The notes under the pieces are model-generated. The model was not told the DNA's origin. It made no database searches and saw only the letters and a list, made by a program, of their open reading frames with translations. A stretch of DNA of 64,000 nucleotides from Stutzerimonas urumqiensis (lineage in GTDB: Bacteria; Pseudomonadota; Gammaproteobacteria; Pseudomonadales; Pseudomonadaceae), in contig NZ_RBZQ01000005.1 in NCBI RefSeq assembly GCF_003640395.1, forward strand, positions 186,001 through 250,000, given 5' to 3'. The translations under genes and the position numbers were made by a program. Positions 9,123-18,946 of the stretch are shown in pieces. The stretch's first letter is position 1. Every line of letters begins with the position of its first letter.

Positions 9123-11447
9123 TCATTGCAACCATCCACGCACCCAATCCATGACCGACTCGGCCGGCGCCGACAAGCCGCAGCCAGGGCCAGGCGGGGG
9201 CTCGCTGCCGCGAATATAGGGCATCTGCACGGCATCCGGACAGTTGCTGTCAGTGCCCTGCCCTGTCCGCGCATCCACCCAGACATAGTGGACATTGTCC
9301 GGAACGGGTGGATCGAGGGGGAGCGGATCGGCCCTGCGCATGAAATCCGCCCACACCTGCAACGCACCGGTGGCGCCGGTCAGCGGCGTCTTGCCGTTAT
9401 CGTCACGGCCCAGCCAGACCACGGCCAGCAGGTCCTGGCTGAAGCCGGCGAACCAGCTGTCACGCGAATCATTGGTGGTCCCGGTCTTGCCGGCGACAGC
9501 AAGCGAGGCAGGCAACTGGTTGTAGGCCGAGCGCCCCGTTCCCTCACGCATCACCCGCTGCATGCCGTATTGCGTGAGATAGATGGCGCCTGGGTCGAAG
9601 CGTTGTTCAATCCGGAACGGATAGCGCTTGAGCGGCTCGCCCTCGGCGTCCAGCACGCTGCGGATCGCGCGAAGCGGCGTGTTGAAACCGCCGTTGGCGA
9701 GGGTCTGGTACATCCCGGCGACTTCGACCGGAGTCAGCGCACCGGCGCCCAGCAGCATTGACGGATAGGCCGGCCAATCGCGCTCGACGCCAAGCCGCTG
9801 CAAGGTCTTCAGCACGTTGGGCACACCGAGCTCCAGACCTAGACGGGCGGTCGACAGGTTGTAGGAGTTGGCCAGCGCCTGATATAGGTAGACATCCCCG
9901 TGCGCCTGGCGATCATAGTTCTGCGGCTTCCAGACCTGTCCATCCGCGCCCTTCACCGACAGCGGCTCGTCTTCGATCACCGTCGTCAGGGTGTACTGGC
10001 TGGGACGCTCGAGCGCAGTCAGATAGATGGCCGGCTTGATGAGTGAGCCGATCGGGCGCACCGCATCGAGCGCGCGATTGAAGCCGGCGAAACCTGGCTG
10101 CCGACTTCCCAGCAGCGCCTGGACTTCGCCCGTCTCGGGATTGGTCACGACCATAGCGCCCTCAACCTCCTCGGCTCCCTTACGGTTGCCCAGGCGCTTC
10201 AGGGTCTCGGTCATCGCCCGTTCAGCCTTCGACTGGGCGATCGGATCGAAACTGGTGAAAATCCTTAGCCCTTCTTCGGTCAGATCCTCTTCGCGGTAAT
10301 CCTGGCGCAGCTGGCGTTTGACCAGATCCAGGAATGCCGGATACGAACTGTCGGCCATGCTGCCGCGACGACTCACATCGAGCGGCCGTTGCTTGGCGGC
10401 AGCCGCCTGCTCGGGGGTGATGATCGCCTGCTCCGCCAGAACGTCGATGACCAGGTTACGCCGCTCGAGCGCCCGCTCCGGATGCCGGCGCGGGTTGTAA
10501 TAGGTCGGCCCCTTGACCATGCCCACGAGCAGCGCCACCTGATGCAACTTCAGCTCCGCCAGCGGCTGGCTGAAAAAGTACTGGCTCGCCAGGCCGAACC
10601 CGTGGATCGCGCGTCGCCCGTCCTGCCCGAGGAACACCTCGTTCAGGTAGGCCTCGAGAATCTCCTCCTTGTCATAGTGCAGCTCCAGCAGCACCGCCAT
10701 CATGGCCTCGGTGGCCTTGCGCACAAGGGTGCGATCGCTTGTCAGGTAGAAATTCTTCACCAGCTGCTGGGTCAGCGTACTGCCGCCCTGACGCAACTCG
10801 CCGGCGGTCAGGTTCACCCACATGGCGCGTGCGATCGACTTGGGCGACACACCGAAGTGATCGAAAAATTCCCGATCCTCGACGGCCACAAGCGTTTCGA
10901 TCAGGTACGGCGGCACCTGATCGATCTGGATAAGAATGCGGTCTTCGTTATGAGCCGGATAAAGCCCGCCGATCAGCAAGGGCTCGAGGCGAGCCACCGC
11001 AAGATCTCCCGCACCCACGCGGCTCAAGCCGGCCACCTTGTCGCCTGCAAACCGGACGCGCAGATGACGCGCCTCTTCGGCCCCCTCGTAGAACTGGAAG
11101 CCGCGGGTGTGCAGCTCGACCGCGTTGCTGGCGACAGACATATCGCCCGGACCGGAGACCGCCTTCTCACGGCGATAACCCAGCGCTTCCAGTTCGGTCA
11201 GGAAATCGTCCTTGTCCAGTTTCTGGCCTTCGAACAATTCGAGCGGGCGAGCGTAGACCTTGGCTGGCACCGTCCAGCGCTTGCCGGAGAATTTCTCCTG
11301 GACCACCGCATCGAGATAGACCGCCACGCCCGCCAGGATGACCAGGCCAACCAGCGACAGCTTCAGTGCCCAGCCCCACAACGGCGCGAACCGGCCGCGC
11401 GAGCCCTTGCGCCGGGGGCGCGGCGAACGACCGCCAGAGCGGCTCAT
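9123..11447 (-). CDS. mrcB: Penicillin-binding protein 1B
   Basis: A 774-residue bifunctional class A PBP that polymerises glycan strands and cross-links peptides in the periplasm. Order: short basic cytoplasmic tail, one membrane helix (about residues 28-46), UB2H domain, GT51 transglycosylase with the catalytic V-E-D-R-E-F-F-D-H-F-G motif, then the transpeptidase domain with SxxK (G-S-L-I-K-P), SxN (S-Y-N-L) and K-T-G-T motifs. Length is normal. Its partner lipoprotein gene follows 33 bp downstream. Confidence 0.96.
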   Translation of the reverse strand: MSRSGGRSPRPRRKGSRGRFAPLWGWALKLSLVGLVILAGVAVYLDAVVQEKFSGKRWTVPAKVYARPLELFEGQKLDKDDFLTELEALGYRREKAVSGPGDMSVASNAVELHTRGFQFYEGAEEARHLRVRFAGDKVAGLSRVGAGDLAVARLEPLLIGGLYPAHNEDRILIQIDQVPPYLIETLVAVEDREFFDHFGVSPKSIARAMWVNLTAGELRQGGSTLTQQLVKNFYLTSDRTLVRKATEAMMAVLLELHYDKEEILEAYLNEVFLGQDGRRAIHGFGLASQYFFSQPLAELKLHQVALLVGMVKGPTYYNPRRHPERALERRNLVIDVLAEQAIITPEQAAAAKQRPLDVSRRGSMADSSYPAFLDLVKRQLRQDYREEDLTEEGLRIFTSFDPIAQSKAERAMTETLKRLGNRKGAEEVEGAMVVTNPETGEVQALLGSRQPGFAGFNRALDAVRPIGSLIKPAIYLTALERPSQYTLTTVIEDEPLSVKGADGQVWKPQNYDRQAHGDVYLYQALANSYNLSTARLGLELGVPNVLKTLQRLGVERDWPAYPSMLLGAGALTPVEVAGMYQTLANGGFNTPLRAIRSVLDAEGEPLKRYPFRIEQRFDPGAIYLTQYGMQRVMREGTGRSAYNQLPASLAVAGKTGTTNDSRDSWFAGFSQDLLAVVWLGRDDNGKTPLTGATGALQVWADFMRRADPLPLDPPVPDNVHYVWVDARTGQGTDSNCPDAVQMPYIRGSEPPPGPGCGLSAPAESVMDWVRGWLQ

Positions 11448-11809
11448 GCTTCACCTCCGGTGCGACCGATCGATCCCTCGACGGCCATGCGGATTGGCCA
11501 CGTCTGAAGGCGCTGCGGGCGGGTCGAGGCAAGATGGCGAGAAAGCGGCTTCCCCATGAAATCGGTGCCGAGTTCCGGTTGTTTCAACAAGCGATTCTCC
11601 TGACCTTCGCAGCGTCACTGCCGCGAAACTGGCGTGGCGAAATGTCCGGTCGCCGGACGTGGCGGCGCATTATACGCACTTCCACCGAGCGGCTGACGCC
11701 GCCTCGACGGTTTGCAGCACCGCTTGGGCCGGCCATAATGCCGGCCATCCTGCGCGTGAAGTGCTTCACAATTCATTCGCCCTCCCCTTCGAATCCGCAA
11801 GGAGCGACC
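11448..11809. other. Intergenic region upstream of mrcB
   Basis: About 360 bp between the divergent mrcB and kinase/ATPase genes. Short ORFs here lack ribosome binding sites and sequence resemblance to known proteins. A GTCCGGTCGCCGGAC-like palindrome (about 11643-11658) is visible. Promoters of both genes are expected here. Confidence 0.35.
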
Positions 11810-13342
11810 GTGAGCCAAGCCCTGATTGCCGCCCTGCAAGACCCTGCACGCTATCCACACCCAACCGGCGATATCCGTGTGATCGAGACCCATATTTCAT
11901 GGGTTGTTCTCACCGGGCCATTCGCCTACAAGATCAAGAAACCGGTGGATTTCGGCTTTCTGAATTTCACCGAACTGGCGGCACGCAAGCATTTTTGCGA
12001 GGAAGAGCTGCGCTTGAACCAGCGCCTCGCCCCCGACCTCTATCTGGAGGTGCTACCGATCGGCGGCACGGCCGAAGCACCACGCCTGGGCGAGGATGGC
12101 GAACCGATCGAATATGCGTTGAAGATGAGCGAGTTCGGCCAGGATCAGTTGCTCGCCGAAGTACAGGCGCGGGGTGAACTGACCGACGCGCACATCGACG
12201 CGCTAGCCAGACAGATCGGCGACTTTCATCTGCAAACGCCAGCCGTTCCGGCAGACCATCCGCTCAGCACGCCCGAGGCGATCGTCGCCCCGATGCGTCA
12301 GAACTTCGAACAGATCAGGCCACTGCTCACCGACGACGCCGATCGAGTGCAGCTCGACGCACTGGAAGCCTGGACCGAAAGCTCGATCCAGCGCCTGATG
12401 CCCCTGCTGCAAAAACGCTGTGACCTCGGCGCAATCCGCGAATGTCATGGCGATCTTCACCTTGGCAACGCAACGCTGATCAACGGTGAAGTTCTGCTCT
12501 TCGATTGCATCGAATTCAACGAACCGTTCCGGCTGATCGACATCGCATCCGACGCCGCCTTCCTCGCGATGGACTTGGAAGACCGGGGCCTGCGCTCCCA
12601 GGCCCGACGCTTCGTCAACGGCTGGCTGGAACGCACCGGCGACTATGATGCGCTGGGCCTCCTGAACCTCTACAAGGCCTATCGCGCGCTGGTCCGGGCG
12701 AAGGTGAATGCCTTCCGCCTGCACCAGGAACAGGACCCGGTCGAGCGCGCAGTGATCATGCGCCGCTACCGCAGCTACGCGAACCTGGCCGAGTCCTACA
12801 GCGCCATCCCACTGCGCTTTTTCATCATTACCGAAGGCGTTTCCGCAGTCGGCAAAAGCCACGTCGCATTACGGCTCGTCGAGTCGTTCGGCGCGGTGAG
12901 GCTGCGCTCGGACATCGAACGCAAACGCCTGGCACCCGATGATCTGTACAGCCAGGCGGCGACCCAATCGACCTACGCGCGCCTGCACGATCTGGCCCGA
13001 ACAGCCCTGCAGGCCGGCTTTCCGGTCGTTGCCGACGCGACATACCTTCGACGGGTCCAACGCGACGAGGCCAGACGCATCGCTACCGAAACCGGCGTTC
13101 CCTTCCTCATCCTGGCATGCGAGGCGCCGGATGCAGTCATCGAGCAATGGCTGGCCCAGCGCCACGCAACCGGCGCCGACCCGTCCGACGCCACGATGGA
13201 TGTCGTCCGCGCCCAGCAAACCAGTCGAGAACCGCTGGATGAGGATGAGCTGATCGCCTGCAAGCGCGTGCAGACTCACCTCGCCAGCGACATTGACAAT
13301 CTGGTGGCGGTAATTCGGCAGCGCCTCGGACAATGCCAATAA
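11810..13342 (+). CDS. Bifunctional aminoglycoside-phosphotransferase-like / ATP-binding protein
   Basis: A 510-residue fusion. The N-terminal two thirds resemble the APH/choline kinase fold, with a Brenner-type catalytic motif (H-G-D-L-H-L-G-N, then F-D-C-I-E-F-N). The C-terminal third is an AAA_33-type P-loop kinase with Walker A G-V-S-A-V-G-K-S. GTG 11810 is chosen because AAGGAG lies six bases upstream; the frame extends further upstream only by chance. The substrate is unknown; such fusions are common in pseudomonads and should not be read as antibiotic resistance. Confidence 0.8.
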   Translation: MSQALIAALQDPARYPHPTGDIRVIETHISWVVLTGPFAYKIKKPVDFGFLNFTELAARKHFCEEELRLNQRLAPDLYLEVLPIGGTAEAPRLGEDGEPIEYALKMSEFGQDQLLAEVQARGELTDAHIDALARQIGDFHLQTPAVPADHPLSTPEAIVAPMRQNFEQIRPLLTDDADRVQLDALEAWTESSIQRLMPLLQKRCDLGAIRECHGDLHLGNATLINGEVLLFDCIEFNEPFRLIDIASDAAFLAMDLEDRGLRSQARRFVNGWLERTGDYDALGLLNLYKAYRALVRAKVNAFRLHQEQDPVERAVIMRRYRSYANLAESYSAIPLRFFIITEGVSAVGKSHVALRLVESFGAVRLRSDIERKRLAPDDLYSQAATQSTYARLHDLARTALQAGFPVVADATYLRRVQRDEARRIATETGVPFLILACEAPDAVIEQWLAQRHATGADPSDATMDVVRAQQTSREPLDEDELIACKRVQTHLASDIDNLVAVIRQRLGQCQ

Positions 13343-13361
13343 CGCGCGCCGACATGCGATC

Positions 13362-14114
13362 TTGAGCGAGAGCAGCCACCTGTTCGGGTCGGTAGCTGAC
13401 GGCTACGCCAGCTTCCGCCCGGTCTATCCCGACGCTCTGTTCGACTGGCTGGTAGCCCGCGTCGGTCGATGTCGTGTCGCGCTGGACATCGGTGCAGGCA
13501 GTGGCCAGGCGAGCCGGGGGCTCGACAGGCGTTTCGAACAGGTAATCGCCTGCGATGCCAGCGAGCAGCAACTCCGCGCGAACCAAGGATGGGCGACGGT
13601 CATGCCGGTCGTCTGCGATGCGGAGCGACTGCCTGTAGCCGATTCGTCAGTCGACCTGATCATCGTGGCGCAGGCGCTGCATTGGTTCGCCACGGATGCG
13701 TTTTTTGCCGAAACGCGGCGGGTCCTGCACCCTTCGGGATTCTTCTGCGCCTGGTGCTATGGACTGATCGAGGTAACCCCAGCCATTAACGAGGTCATCC
13801 GCGAGCTGCACGGTGTTCAGCTGGCAGGCTTTTGGCCCGTGGGCCGGGAAAGCGTCGACCGTAGTTATGCAGATATCCAGCCGCCCTTTCCCAGGCAGCC
13901 CACGCCTGCCCTCATGCTGGAGACAGCATGGCAATTGACTGACCTGCTTGGCTACCTCAGGACGTGGTCAGCAGTCACTCGCTGGCAGAACAGGCATGGC
14001 GGCGACCTCATTCAGGTCATCGAGCCAAAACTTCGGCGAGCATGGAGGAGCGAAACGAAGCAACGGGTTCGCTGGCCCCTACATTTCATAGCGGGCTATC
14101 CGAACCGGATCTGA
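13362..14114 (+). CDS. Class I SAM-dependent methyltransferase
   Basis: A 250-residue methyltransferase with SAM-binding motif I (L-D-I-G-A-G-S-G-Q) and the motif II/III region with A-D-S-S-V-D-L-I and A-Q-A-L-H-W-F, which places it among methyltransferase domain 11 proteins related to trans-aconitate methyltransferase-like enzymes. The substrate is unknown. The start is a TTG at 13362 with no obvious ribosome binding site, 19 bp after the kinase gene, so it may depend on coupling. Confidence 0.75.
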   Translation: MSESSHLFGSVADGYASFRPVYPDALFDWLVARVGRCRVALDIGAGSGQASRGLDRRFEQVIACDASEQQLRANQGWATVMPVVCDAERLPVADSSVDLIIVAQALHWFATDAFFAETRRVLHPSGFFCAWCYGLIEVTPAINEVIRELHGVQLAGFWPVGRESVDRSYADIQPPFPRQPTPALMLETAWQLTDLLGYLRTWSAVTRWQNRHGGDLIQVIEPKLRRAWRSETKQRVRWPLHFIAGYPNRI

Positions 14115-14254
14115 CGGCCATACACGCCTGCGTGCCCCGGCGCCAACGACTCATACGAGCTAGCTCACATCCTCTCTTTCGCCCCATTTACGGCGCAAGG
14201 ACGGCGCTCTACTGTGCGCACAATTCCGTCATGCTCGGCCACAAGGATTGCGCT

Positions 14255-15052
14255 ATGTATTTGCTTGGAGAACAACCGGCCTATGCCGACCATCTGATCA
14301 CTCGCCTTCAGCGCATCCCTTCGCAGCTACTCGCGGGCCTGGTGCCCAGCGGCTCATCGATTCGCGTCGACGCCACAGATGACCTCGGTTCGGCACTGCC
14401 GACTCACCAGTTGTTCATGATCGAAAGCGGCCTGGTGCACGCGCGCATAGACGGGCGCCCGCTGTTCTACCTACAGGAAGGCGACCTCATCGGCCTGCGT
14501 CAGGCCTCGGATCTCCCCGGCTGGGTGTATTGCGCCGATGAGCCGGTGTTGCTGCGACCCTTCGCCCGCAGCGCCGTGTTCACCCATATACACGCCGACG
14601 AGGAGCGGCAAGAGCTGTTTCTGCAATATCTCGTTGGCCAGACCGCTCTGCTCTCGGATGCGCTGGCACGTCTGAAACAGCCCGAAATTCGACCGACCAC
14701 CGGCTTCCAGCAATTCGCCAGCGGCGCCGAGCTCATCCACCAAGGGGACGACGCCGACCACGTGTTCATCATCATCGATGGGGCAGCCGACGCATACGTC
14801 GACGGCTTGAAGGTCGGCGATGTGCAGAAAGACGAAATATTCGGCGCGATGGCCCTGTTTACCGGAGAACGACGAAGCGCCACCGTGATCGCCAGAGAGC
14901 CGTGTACGGTCATGGTCATTCCGCGCGACCAGTTTCTCGGGCTGATGCAGACGAACCCGAGGATCGCTCATAGCCTTATCGAAAGCATGGCCAGACGCAT
15001 CGATCTGCTGAACAAGGAAGTCACTCAATTGAAGCTCGGCCTGGCCGGCTGA
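14255..15052 (+). CDS. cbpA: Cyclic-nucleotide-binding domain protein (CbpA-like)
   Basis: A 265-residue protein with a C-terminal cyclic nucleotide-binding beta-barrel (about residues 150-250). The phosphate-binding cassette reads F-G-A-M-A-L-F-T-G-E-R-R-S-A-T-V, keeping the Arg-Ser-Ala-Thr end but with Ala-Met where many CRP-family proteins have Gly-Glu. ATG 14255 has AAGGA upstream. The same gene precedes the prrF locus in P. aeruginosa, where it encodes the cAMP-binding protein CbpA; position and domain support the name. Confidence 0.7.
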   Translation: MYLLGEQPAYADHLITRLQRIPSQLLAGLVPSGSSIRVDATDDLGSALPTHQLFMIESGLVHARIDGRPLFYLQEGDLIGLRQASDLPGWVYCADEPVLLRPFARSAVFTHIHADEERQELFLQYLVGQTALLSDALARLKQPEIRPTTGFQQFASGAELIHQGDDADHVFIIIDGAADAYVDGLKVGDVQKDEIFGAMALFTGERRSATVIAREPCTVMVIPRDQFLGLMQTNPRIAHSLIESMARRIDLLNKEVTQLKLGLAG

Positions 15053-15089
15053 CGCGAGGCGAAAAATCGCTCAAAAAGACGCTTGACCT

Positions 15090-15108
15090 GCTAATGAGAA
15101 TTGTTATT
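15090..15108 (+). promoter_or_regulatory. Fur box overlapping the prrF promoter
   Basis: This 19-bp stretch matches 14 of 19 positions of the classical Fur consensus GATAATGATAATCATTATC. It lies between a TTGACC -35 element (15083-15088) and a TATTAT -10 element (15105-15110), so Fur-Fe(II) binding would block transcription of the small RNA that follows. Confidence 0.85.
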
Positions 15109-15116
15109 ATTATCTC

Positions 15117-15226
15117 AACTGGTCGCGAGATCAGCCGGTAAGCTGGAAGACAGGCAGTCGACTTTCAGGTTATCTCCTCATCAGGCTAATCACGGTTTTT
15201 GACCCGGCTCTGCCGGGTCTTTTTTT
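15117..15226 (+). ncRNA. prrF: PrrF-type iron-responsive small RNA
   Basis: An Hfq-dependent type of regulatory RNA that represses iron-containing protein mRNAs (such as sodB and TCA-cycle genes) when iron is low. The start AACTGGTCGCGAG, the conserved central segment around TTTCAGGTTATCTCC (15165-15179), the GGCTAATCACGG segment and the terminal GACCCGGC...GCCGGGTC hairpin with T-run all match my memory of Pseudomonas PrrF RNAs. The transcription start fits a promoter with -10 TATTAT seven bases upstream. P. aeruginosa has two tandem copies after cbpA; here only one is seen. Confidence 0.88.
15200..15226 (+). terminator. prrF terminator
   Basis: The GACCCGGC / GCCGGGTC stem with a short CTCT-like loop, followed by seven or more T, ends the small RNA. 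Confidence 0.85.
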
Positions 15227-15276
15227 GCCTGCGATTTAAGGCCGATCACGAGTAGCGCAACGATTGCCAGAAACAA

Positions 15277-15336
15277 AAATCCGATGCCAGTTGCCTGGCA
15301 TCGGATTTCGGGGAGCGCTCCGGCAACCGGAGCGCT
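15277..15336 (-). terminator. Tandem hairpin terminator after pnp
   Basis: Two perfect stems lie in tandem: AGCGCTCCGG (15314-15323 with 15327-15336) and AAATCCGATGCCA (15277-15289 with 15296-15308). On the minus strand the second is followed by TTTTTGTTT, as expected of a terminator for pnp. Confidence 0.85.
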
Positions 15337-15362
15337 CTAGTAACGCCAGGTGCTTCTCGAAG

Positions 15363-17471
15363 TCAGACGCCCGAGGCTTCTGCCGCCGCGACGTCCTTGA
15401 TCGACAGCTTGATACGTCCACGGTTGTCGACATCAAGCACCAGCACTTTCACTTCCTGCCCTTCTTTCAGGACATCGGTCACTTTCTCGATGCGCTGATC
15501 GCTTATCTGAGAAATATGGACCAGACCATCTTTGCCCGGAAGGATGTTCACGAATGCACCGAAATCGACGATGCGCTCGACGCGCCCCGTATAGATCTTG
15601 CCGATCTCCGCTTCCGCAGTAATCGCCAGAACGCGCTGCTTAGCCGCTTCCGCTGCTTCCTTGGTCTCGCCGAAGATCTTGATCGAGCCGTCGTCTTCGA
15701 TATCGATCGACGCCTTGGTCTCTTCGCAGATGCCGCGGATGGTGGCGCCGCCCTTACCAATGACATCGCGGATCTTGTCCTGGTCGATCTTCATCGCCAG
15801 CATGGTCGGTGCATTGGCCGACAGCTCGCTGCGCGACGTAGCGATGACCTGGCTCATCTGACCAAGAATGTTCAGGCGGGCTTCCAGCGCCTGGTTAAGA
15901 GCGATCTCCATGATCTCTTCGGTAATGCCCTGAATCTTGATGTCCATCTGCAGCGCAGTGACACCGTTGGCAGTACCCGCGACCTTGAAGTCCATGTCAC
16001 CCAGGTGATCTTCATCACCGAGAATATCGGTCAGCACCGCGAACTTATCGCCTTCCTTGACCAGACCCATGGCGATACCGGCCACCGGCGCCTTCATCGG
16101 AACACCGGCATCCATCAGCGCAAGAGAAGCGCCGCACACCGAAGCCATCGAGCTGGAGCCGTTCGATTCGGTGATTTCCGATACCACCCGAATGGTGTAC
16201 GGGAACTCAGCATCCTTCGGCAACATCGCCTGCACACCGCGGCGTGCCAGGCGGCCATGGCCGATCTCGCGACGGCCAGCGCTGCCCATCCGTCCCGCTT
16301 CACCCACCGAATACGGCGGGAAGTTGTAGTGCAGCATGAAGGCGTCCTTCTTCTCGCCTTCAAGGGTGTCGAGCAGCTGTGCGTCGCGAGCGGTGCCCAG
16401 CGTCGCGACAACCAGCGCCTGGGTTTCGCCACGGGTGAACAGGGCCGAACCGTGGGTCTTCGGCAGCACGCCCACCTCGATCTTCAGCGGGCGAACCGTA
16501 CGGGTATCGCGGCCATCGATGCGGGGCTTGCCGTTGACGATATTCTCGCGGACGGTGCGGTATTCCAGCAGACCGAAAGCCTCCTTCACCTCGCCAACCG
16601 AGGGCTTGCCCTCCTCGTCGCCGGCAAAACGCTCGATGACCTGGTTGCGCAACTCATCCAGGCGGCCATAGCGCTGCTGCTTGACCGTGATGGTATAGGC
16701 CTCGGAGATTGCTTCCCCGAACTCGGCCTTGATTGCCGACAGCAGAGCGGTGTTTTCCGCAGGAGCGGTCCACTCCCAGGCAGGTTTCCCCGCCTCGGCA
16801 GCGAATTCCTTGACCGCCTTGATGACCGCTTGGAATTCCTGATGCGCGAACAGCACGGCGCCCAGCATCTGGTCTTCGGTCAGTTCCTTGGCTTCGGACT
16901 CGACCATAAGAACGGCGTCTTCGGTGCCGGCGACGACCATGTCGAGGCTGGACGCCTTGAGCTGCTCATAAGTCGGGTTCAGCAAGTAGCCGGTGTCTTC
17001 ATGAAACGCTACGCGAGCAGCACCGACCGGGCCGCTGAACGGAATGCCGGAAACGGCCAGTGCGGCCGAGGTACCGATCATCGAAGCGATGTCCGGATCG
17101 GTTTTCTTGCTGGTGGACACGACGGTGCAGATGACCTGCACTTCGTTCAGGAAGCCTTCGGGGAACAGCGGACGGATCGGGCGATCGATCAGGCGCGACG
17201 TCAGCGTCTCCTTTTCGGAAGGACGACCTTCGCGCTTGAAGAAGCCACCCGGAATGCGACCGGCGGCGTAGGTCTTTTCCTGGTAGTGGACCGACAAGGG
17301 AAAGAACCCCTTGCCCGGATCCGCCTGCTTCGCACCGACGACCGTAACCAGCACGGTCACGTCTTCGTCGATCGAGACAAGTACGGCGCCGGATGCCTGG
17401 CGAGCAATGCGCCCCGTTTCGAGGGTGACGGTCGACTGACCGAATTGAAACTTCTTGATGACCGGATTCAC
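15363..17471 (-). CDS. pnp: Polyribonucleotide nucleotidyltransferase (PNPase)
   Basis: A 702-residue phosphorolytic 3'-5' exoribonuclease of the RNA degradosome. Two RNase PH domains flank an alpha-helical domain, followed by KH (G-K-G-G-A-T-I-R) and S1 ([13 protein letters not shown]) RNA-binding domains. GTG 17471 is chosen, giving the N-terminus M-N-P-V-I-K-K-F; the frame continues upstream to 17531 without a better site. It follows rpsO on the same strand, the usual gammaproteobacterial pair. Confidence 0.97.
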   Translation of the reverse strand: MNPVIKKFQFGQSTVTLETGRIARQASGAVLVSIDEDVTVLVTVVGAKQADPGKGFFPLSVHYQEKTYAAGRIPGGFFKREGRPSEKETLTSRLIDRPIRPLFPEGFLNEVQVICTVVSTSKKTDPDIASMIGTSAALAVSGIPFSGPVGAARVAFHEDTGYLLNPTYEQLKASSLDMVVAGTEDAVLMVESEAKELTEDQMLGAVLFAHQEFQAVIKAVKEFAAEAGKPAWEWTAPAENTALLSAIKAEFGEAISEAYTITVKQQRYGRLDELRNQVIERFAGDEEGKPSVGEVKEAFGLLEYRTVRENIVNGKPRIDGRDTRTVRPLKIEVGVLPKTHGSALFTRGETQALVVATLGTARDAQLLDTLEGEKKDAFMLHYNFPPYSVGEAGRMGSAGRREIGHGRLARRGVQAMLPKDAEFPYTIRVVSEITESNGSSSMASVCGASLALMDAGVPMKAPVAGIAMGLVKEGDKFAVLTDILGDEDHLGDMDFKVAGTANGVTALQMDIKIQGITEEIMEIALNQALEARLNILGQMSQVIATSRSELSANAPTMLAMKIDQDKIRDVIGKGGATIRGICEETKASIDIEDDGSIKIFGETKEAAEAAKQRVLAITAEAEIGKIYTGRVERIVDFGAFVNILPGKDGLVHISQISDQRIEKVTDVLKEGQEVKVLVLDVDNRGRIKLSIKDVAAAEASGV

Positions 17472-17554
17472 GGTTCTTCCTTCTCTGTTGCCTTTGGGGA
17501 AATGGGTGGGAGTGCTGGGAGTCGGACCCAATTCATTCCCTTTGGATAGTCAAA

Positions 17555-17630
17555 AGCTGGAAGCCCGAACCGAAAGCCGGGGCAGGCCCCGTCGTTTCAA
17601 CTTCGAACTTCCAGCTTCTGGCTTCCAGCT
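17555..17630. repeat. Imperfect palindromic element between rpsO and pnp
   Basis: AGCTGGAAGC (17555-17564) is the exact inverted complement of GCTTCCAGCT (17621-17630), with a second CTTCCAGCTT copy at 17608-17617 and an inner GGGGC/GCCCC pair. It resembles dispersed intergenic palindromes of pseudomonads. It could fold in the rpsO-pnp mRNA and act as a processing or stability element. Confidence 0.5.
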
Positions 17631-17640
17631 CGGTTGCGCC

Positions 17641-17910
17641 TTAGCGACGCAGACCCAGGCGACCGATCAGGGCGCTGTAACGAGTCGTGTCCTTGCCTTT
17701 GAGGTAATCCAGCAGCTTGCGGCGCTGGTTCACCATGCGGATCAGACCACGACGCGAGTGGTGGTCTTTGCCGTTGGCCTTGAAGTGGTCTTGCAACTTG
17801 TTGATGTTGTGGGTCAACAGTGCAACCTGCACTTCGGGCGAGCCGGTGTCGCCTTCGGATTGCTTGTACTCGTTAACGATCTGGGCTTTTTCTTCGACGC
17901 TCAATGCCAT
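17641..17910 (-). CDS. rpsO: 30S ribosomal protein S15
   Basis: An 89-residue protein of standard length that binds 16S rRNA helices 20-22 in the central domain. The L-T-x-H-I-N-x-L-x-x-H-F segment and the [18 protein letters not shown] core are complete. It is the first gene of the rpsO-pnp pair and lies downstream of truB. Confidence 0.98.
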   Translation of the reverse strand: MALSVEEKAQIVNEYKQSEGDTGSPEVQVALLTHNINKLQDHFKANGKDHHSRRGLIRMVNQRRKLLDYLKGKDTTRYSALIGRLGLRR

Positions 17911-18026
17911 GATGGGCTCCTTGAGTGAACAGGCCGGGAATCGCTTCCCGTGTTATCGATAAGGAATGACCGTGCCTGCTGACAGCCACCCTTGGTACCG
18001 CACATCGCTGTACGGCATATTGCGGT

Positions 18027-18944
18027 CTACTTCGACCGAATTAACCGACGCGGGGCAACTCGCCCATCGTCACTTATCTCTCCGATACCGATGAAACGGT
18101 CGGCCTCGTCACGAACGCGCACAAGACCGAATTTCGGTGCCTCGGGCGCTCTGACCGGTTGACCATGCAACCAGTAGTAAGCCGTGTGCTCGGTAAGCGT
18201 CACTTGCGGCCAGTGATCCAGACCGCTGTCGACCGGCAGAAGGAATTCATCGAGTCCTTCGGCTCCTGCCTGCGCATGGACCTGCTCGAGTCTTTCCAAC
18301 GTAACGACGCGATCAAGCCCGAATGGTCCTGCCTGCGTACGACGAAGTTCCGCCACATGCGCACCGCACCCCAGCACCTGCCCGAGGTCCTCGACCAGGG
18401 TCCGGATGTAGGTTCCCTTGCTGCATGCGACAGCGAGCCTCGCCTGATCACTGTCAAGCGACAATAGCTCCAGGCGCGCAATGGTAACAGAACGCGCCTC
18501 ACGCTCCACCACCTCCCCCGCCCGCGCCAACTTATATAGAGGTTGTCCGTCGCGCTTGAGGGCAGAATACATGGGTGGGATCTGCTGAATCTCACCCTTG
18601 AAACGAGCCAGGGCAGTCTCCAGCCTTTCCCGATCGACGTCAGCTGGATGACGCTCGAGCACCTCGCCCTCGGCATCGCCTGTCGTCGTCGTGACCCCGA
18701 GCTGCATCAGGGTTTCGTACCCTTTGTCGGCCTCCAGCAGATACTGCGAGAACTTCGTCGCTTCGCCGAAGCATAGCGGCAGGACACCGGTTGCCAGCGG
18801 ATCCAGACTGCCGGTATGCCCGGCCTTCTCTGCATTGAGCAACCAACGAACTTTCTGCAGGGCGGCATTCGATGTCAGCCCTTTCGGCTTGTCGAGCAGA
18901 ATGACGCCATCGACGGCCCGGCGAACACGTTTTACCTGTGCCAC
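18027..18944 (-). CDS. truB: tRNA pseudouridine(55) synthase
   Basis: A 305-residue enzyme that makes pseudouridine-55 in the T-loop of tRNAs. The catalytic aspartate motif [12 protein letters not shown] is present near residue 45, followed by the K-x-Y motif (D-K-G-Y-E). A C-terminal PUA-type region is present. The start lies 2 bp after the rbfA stop, so the genes are co-transcribed. Confidence 0.96.
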   Translation of the reverse strand: MAQVKRVRRAVDGVILLDKPKGLTSNAALQKVRWLLNAEKAGHTGSLDPLATGVLPLCFGEATKFSQYLLEADKGYETLMQLGVTTTTGDAEGEVLERHPADVDRERLETALARFKGEIQQIPPMYSALKRDGQPLYKLARAGEVVEREARSVTIARLELLSLDSDQARLAVACSKGTYIRTLVEDLGQVLGCGAHVAELRRTQAGPFGLDRVVTLERLEQVHAQAGAEGLDEFLLPVDSGLDHWPQVTLTEHTAYYWLHGQPVRAPEAPKFGLVRVRDEADRFIGIGEISDDGRVAPRRLIRSK

Positions 18945-18946
18945 GC

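Noticed and set aside
11366..11809. Longer N-terminus of the kinase/ATPase gene
   Set aside because: The upstream part lacks a start with a ribosome binding site and covers the divergent promoter region; GTG 11810 has AAGGAG and begins the conserved domain.
15264..17549. 761-codon ORF antisense to pnp
   Set aside because: Same reason; PNPase on the other strand is complete, and the antisense frame simply mirrors its third-position bias.
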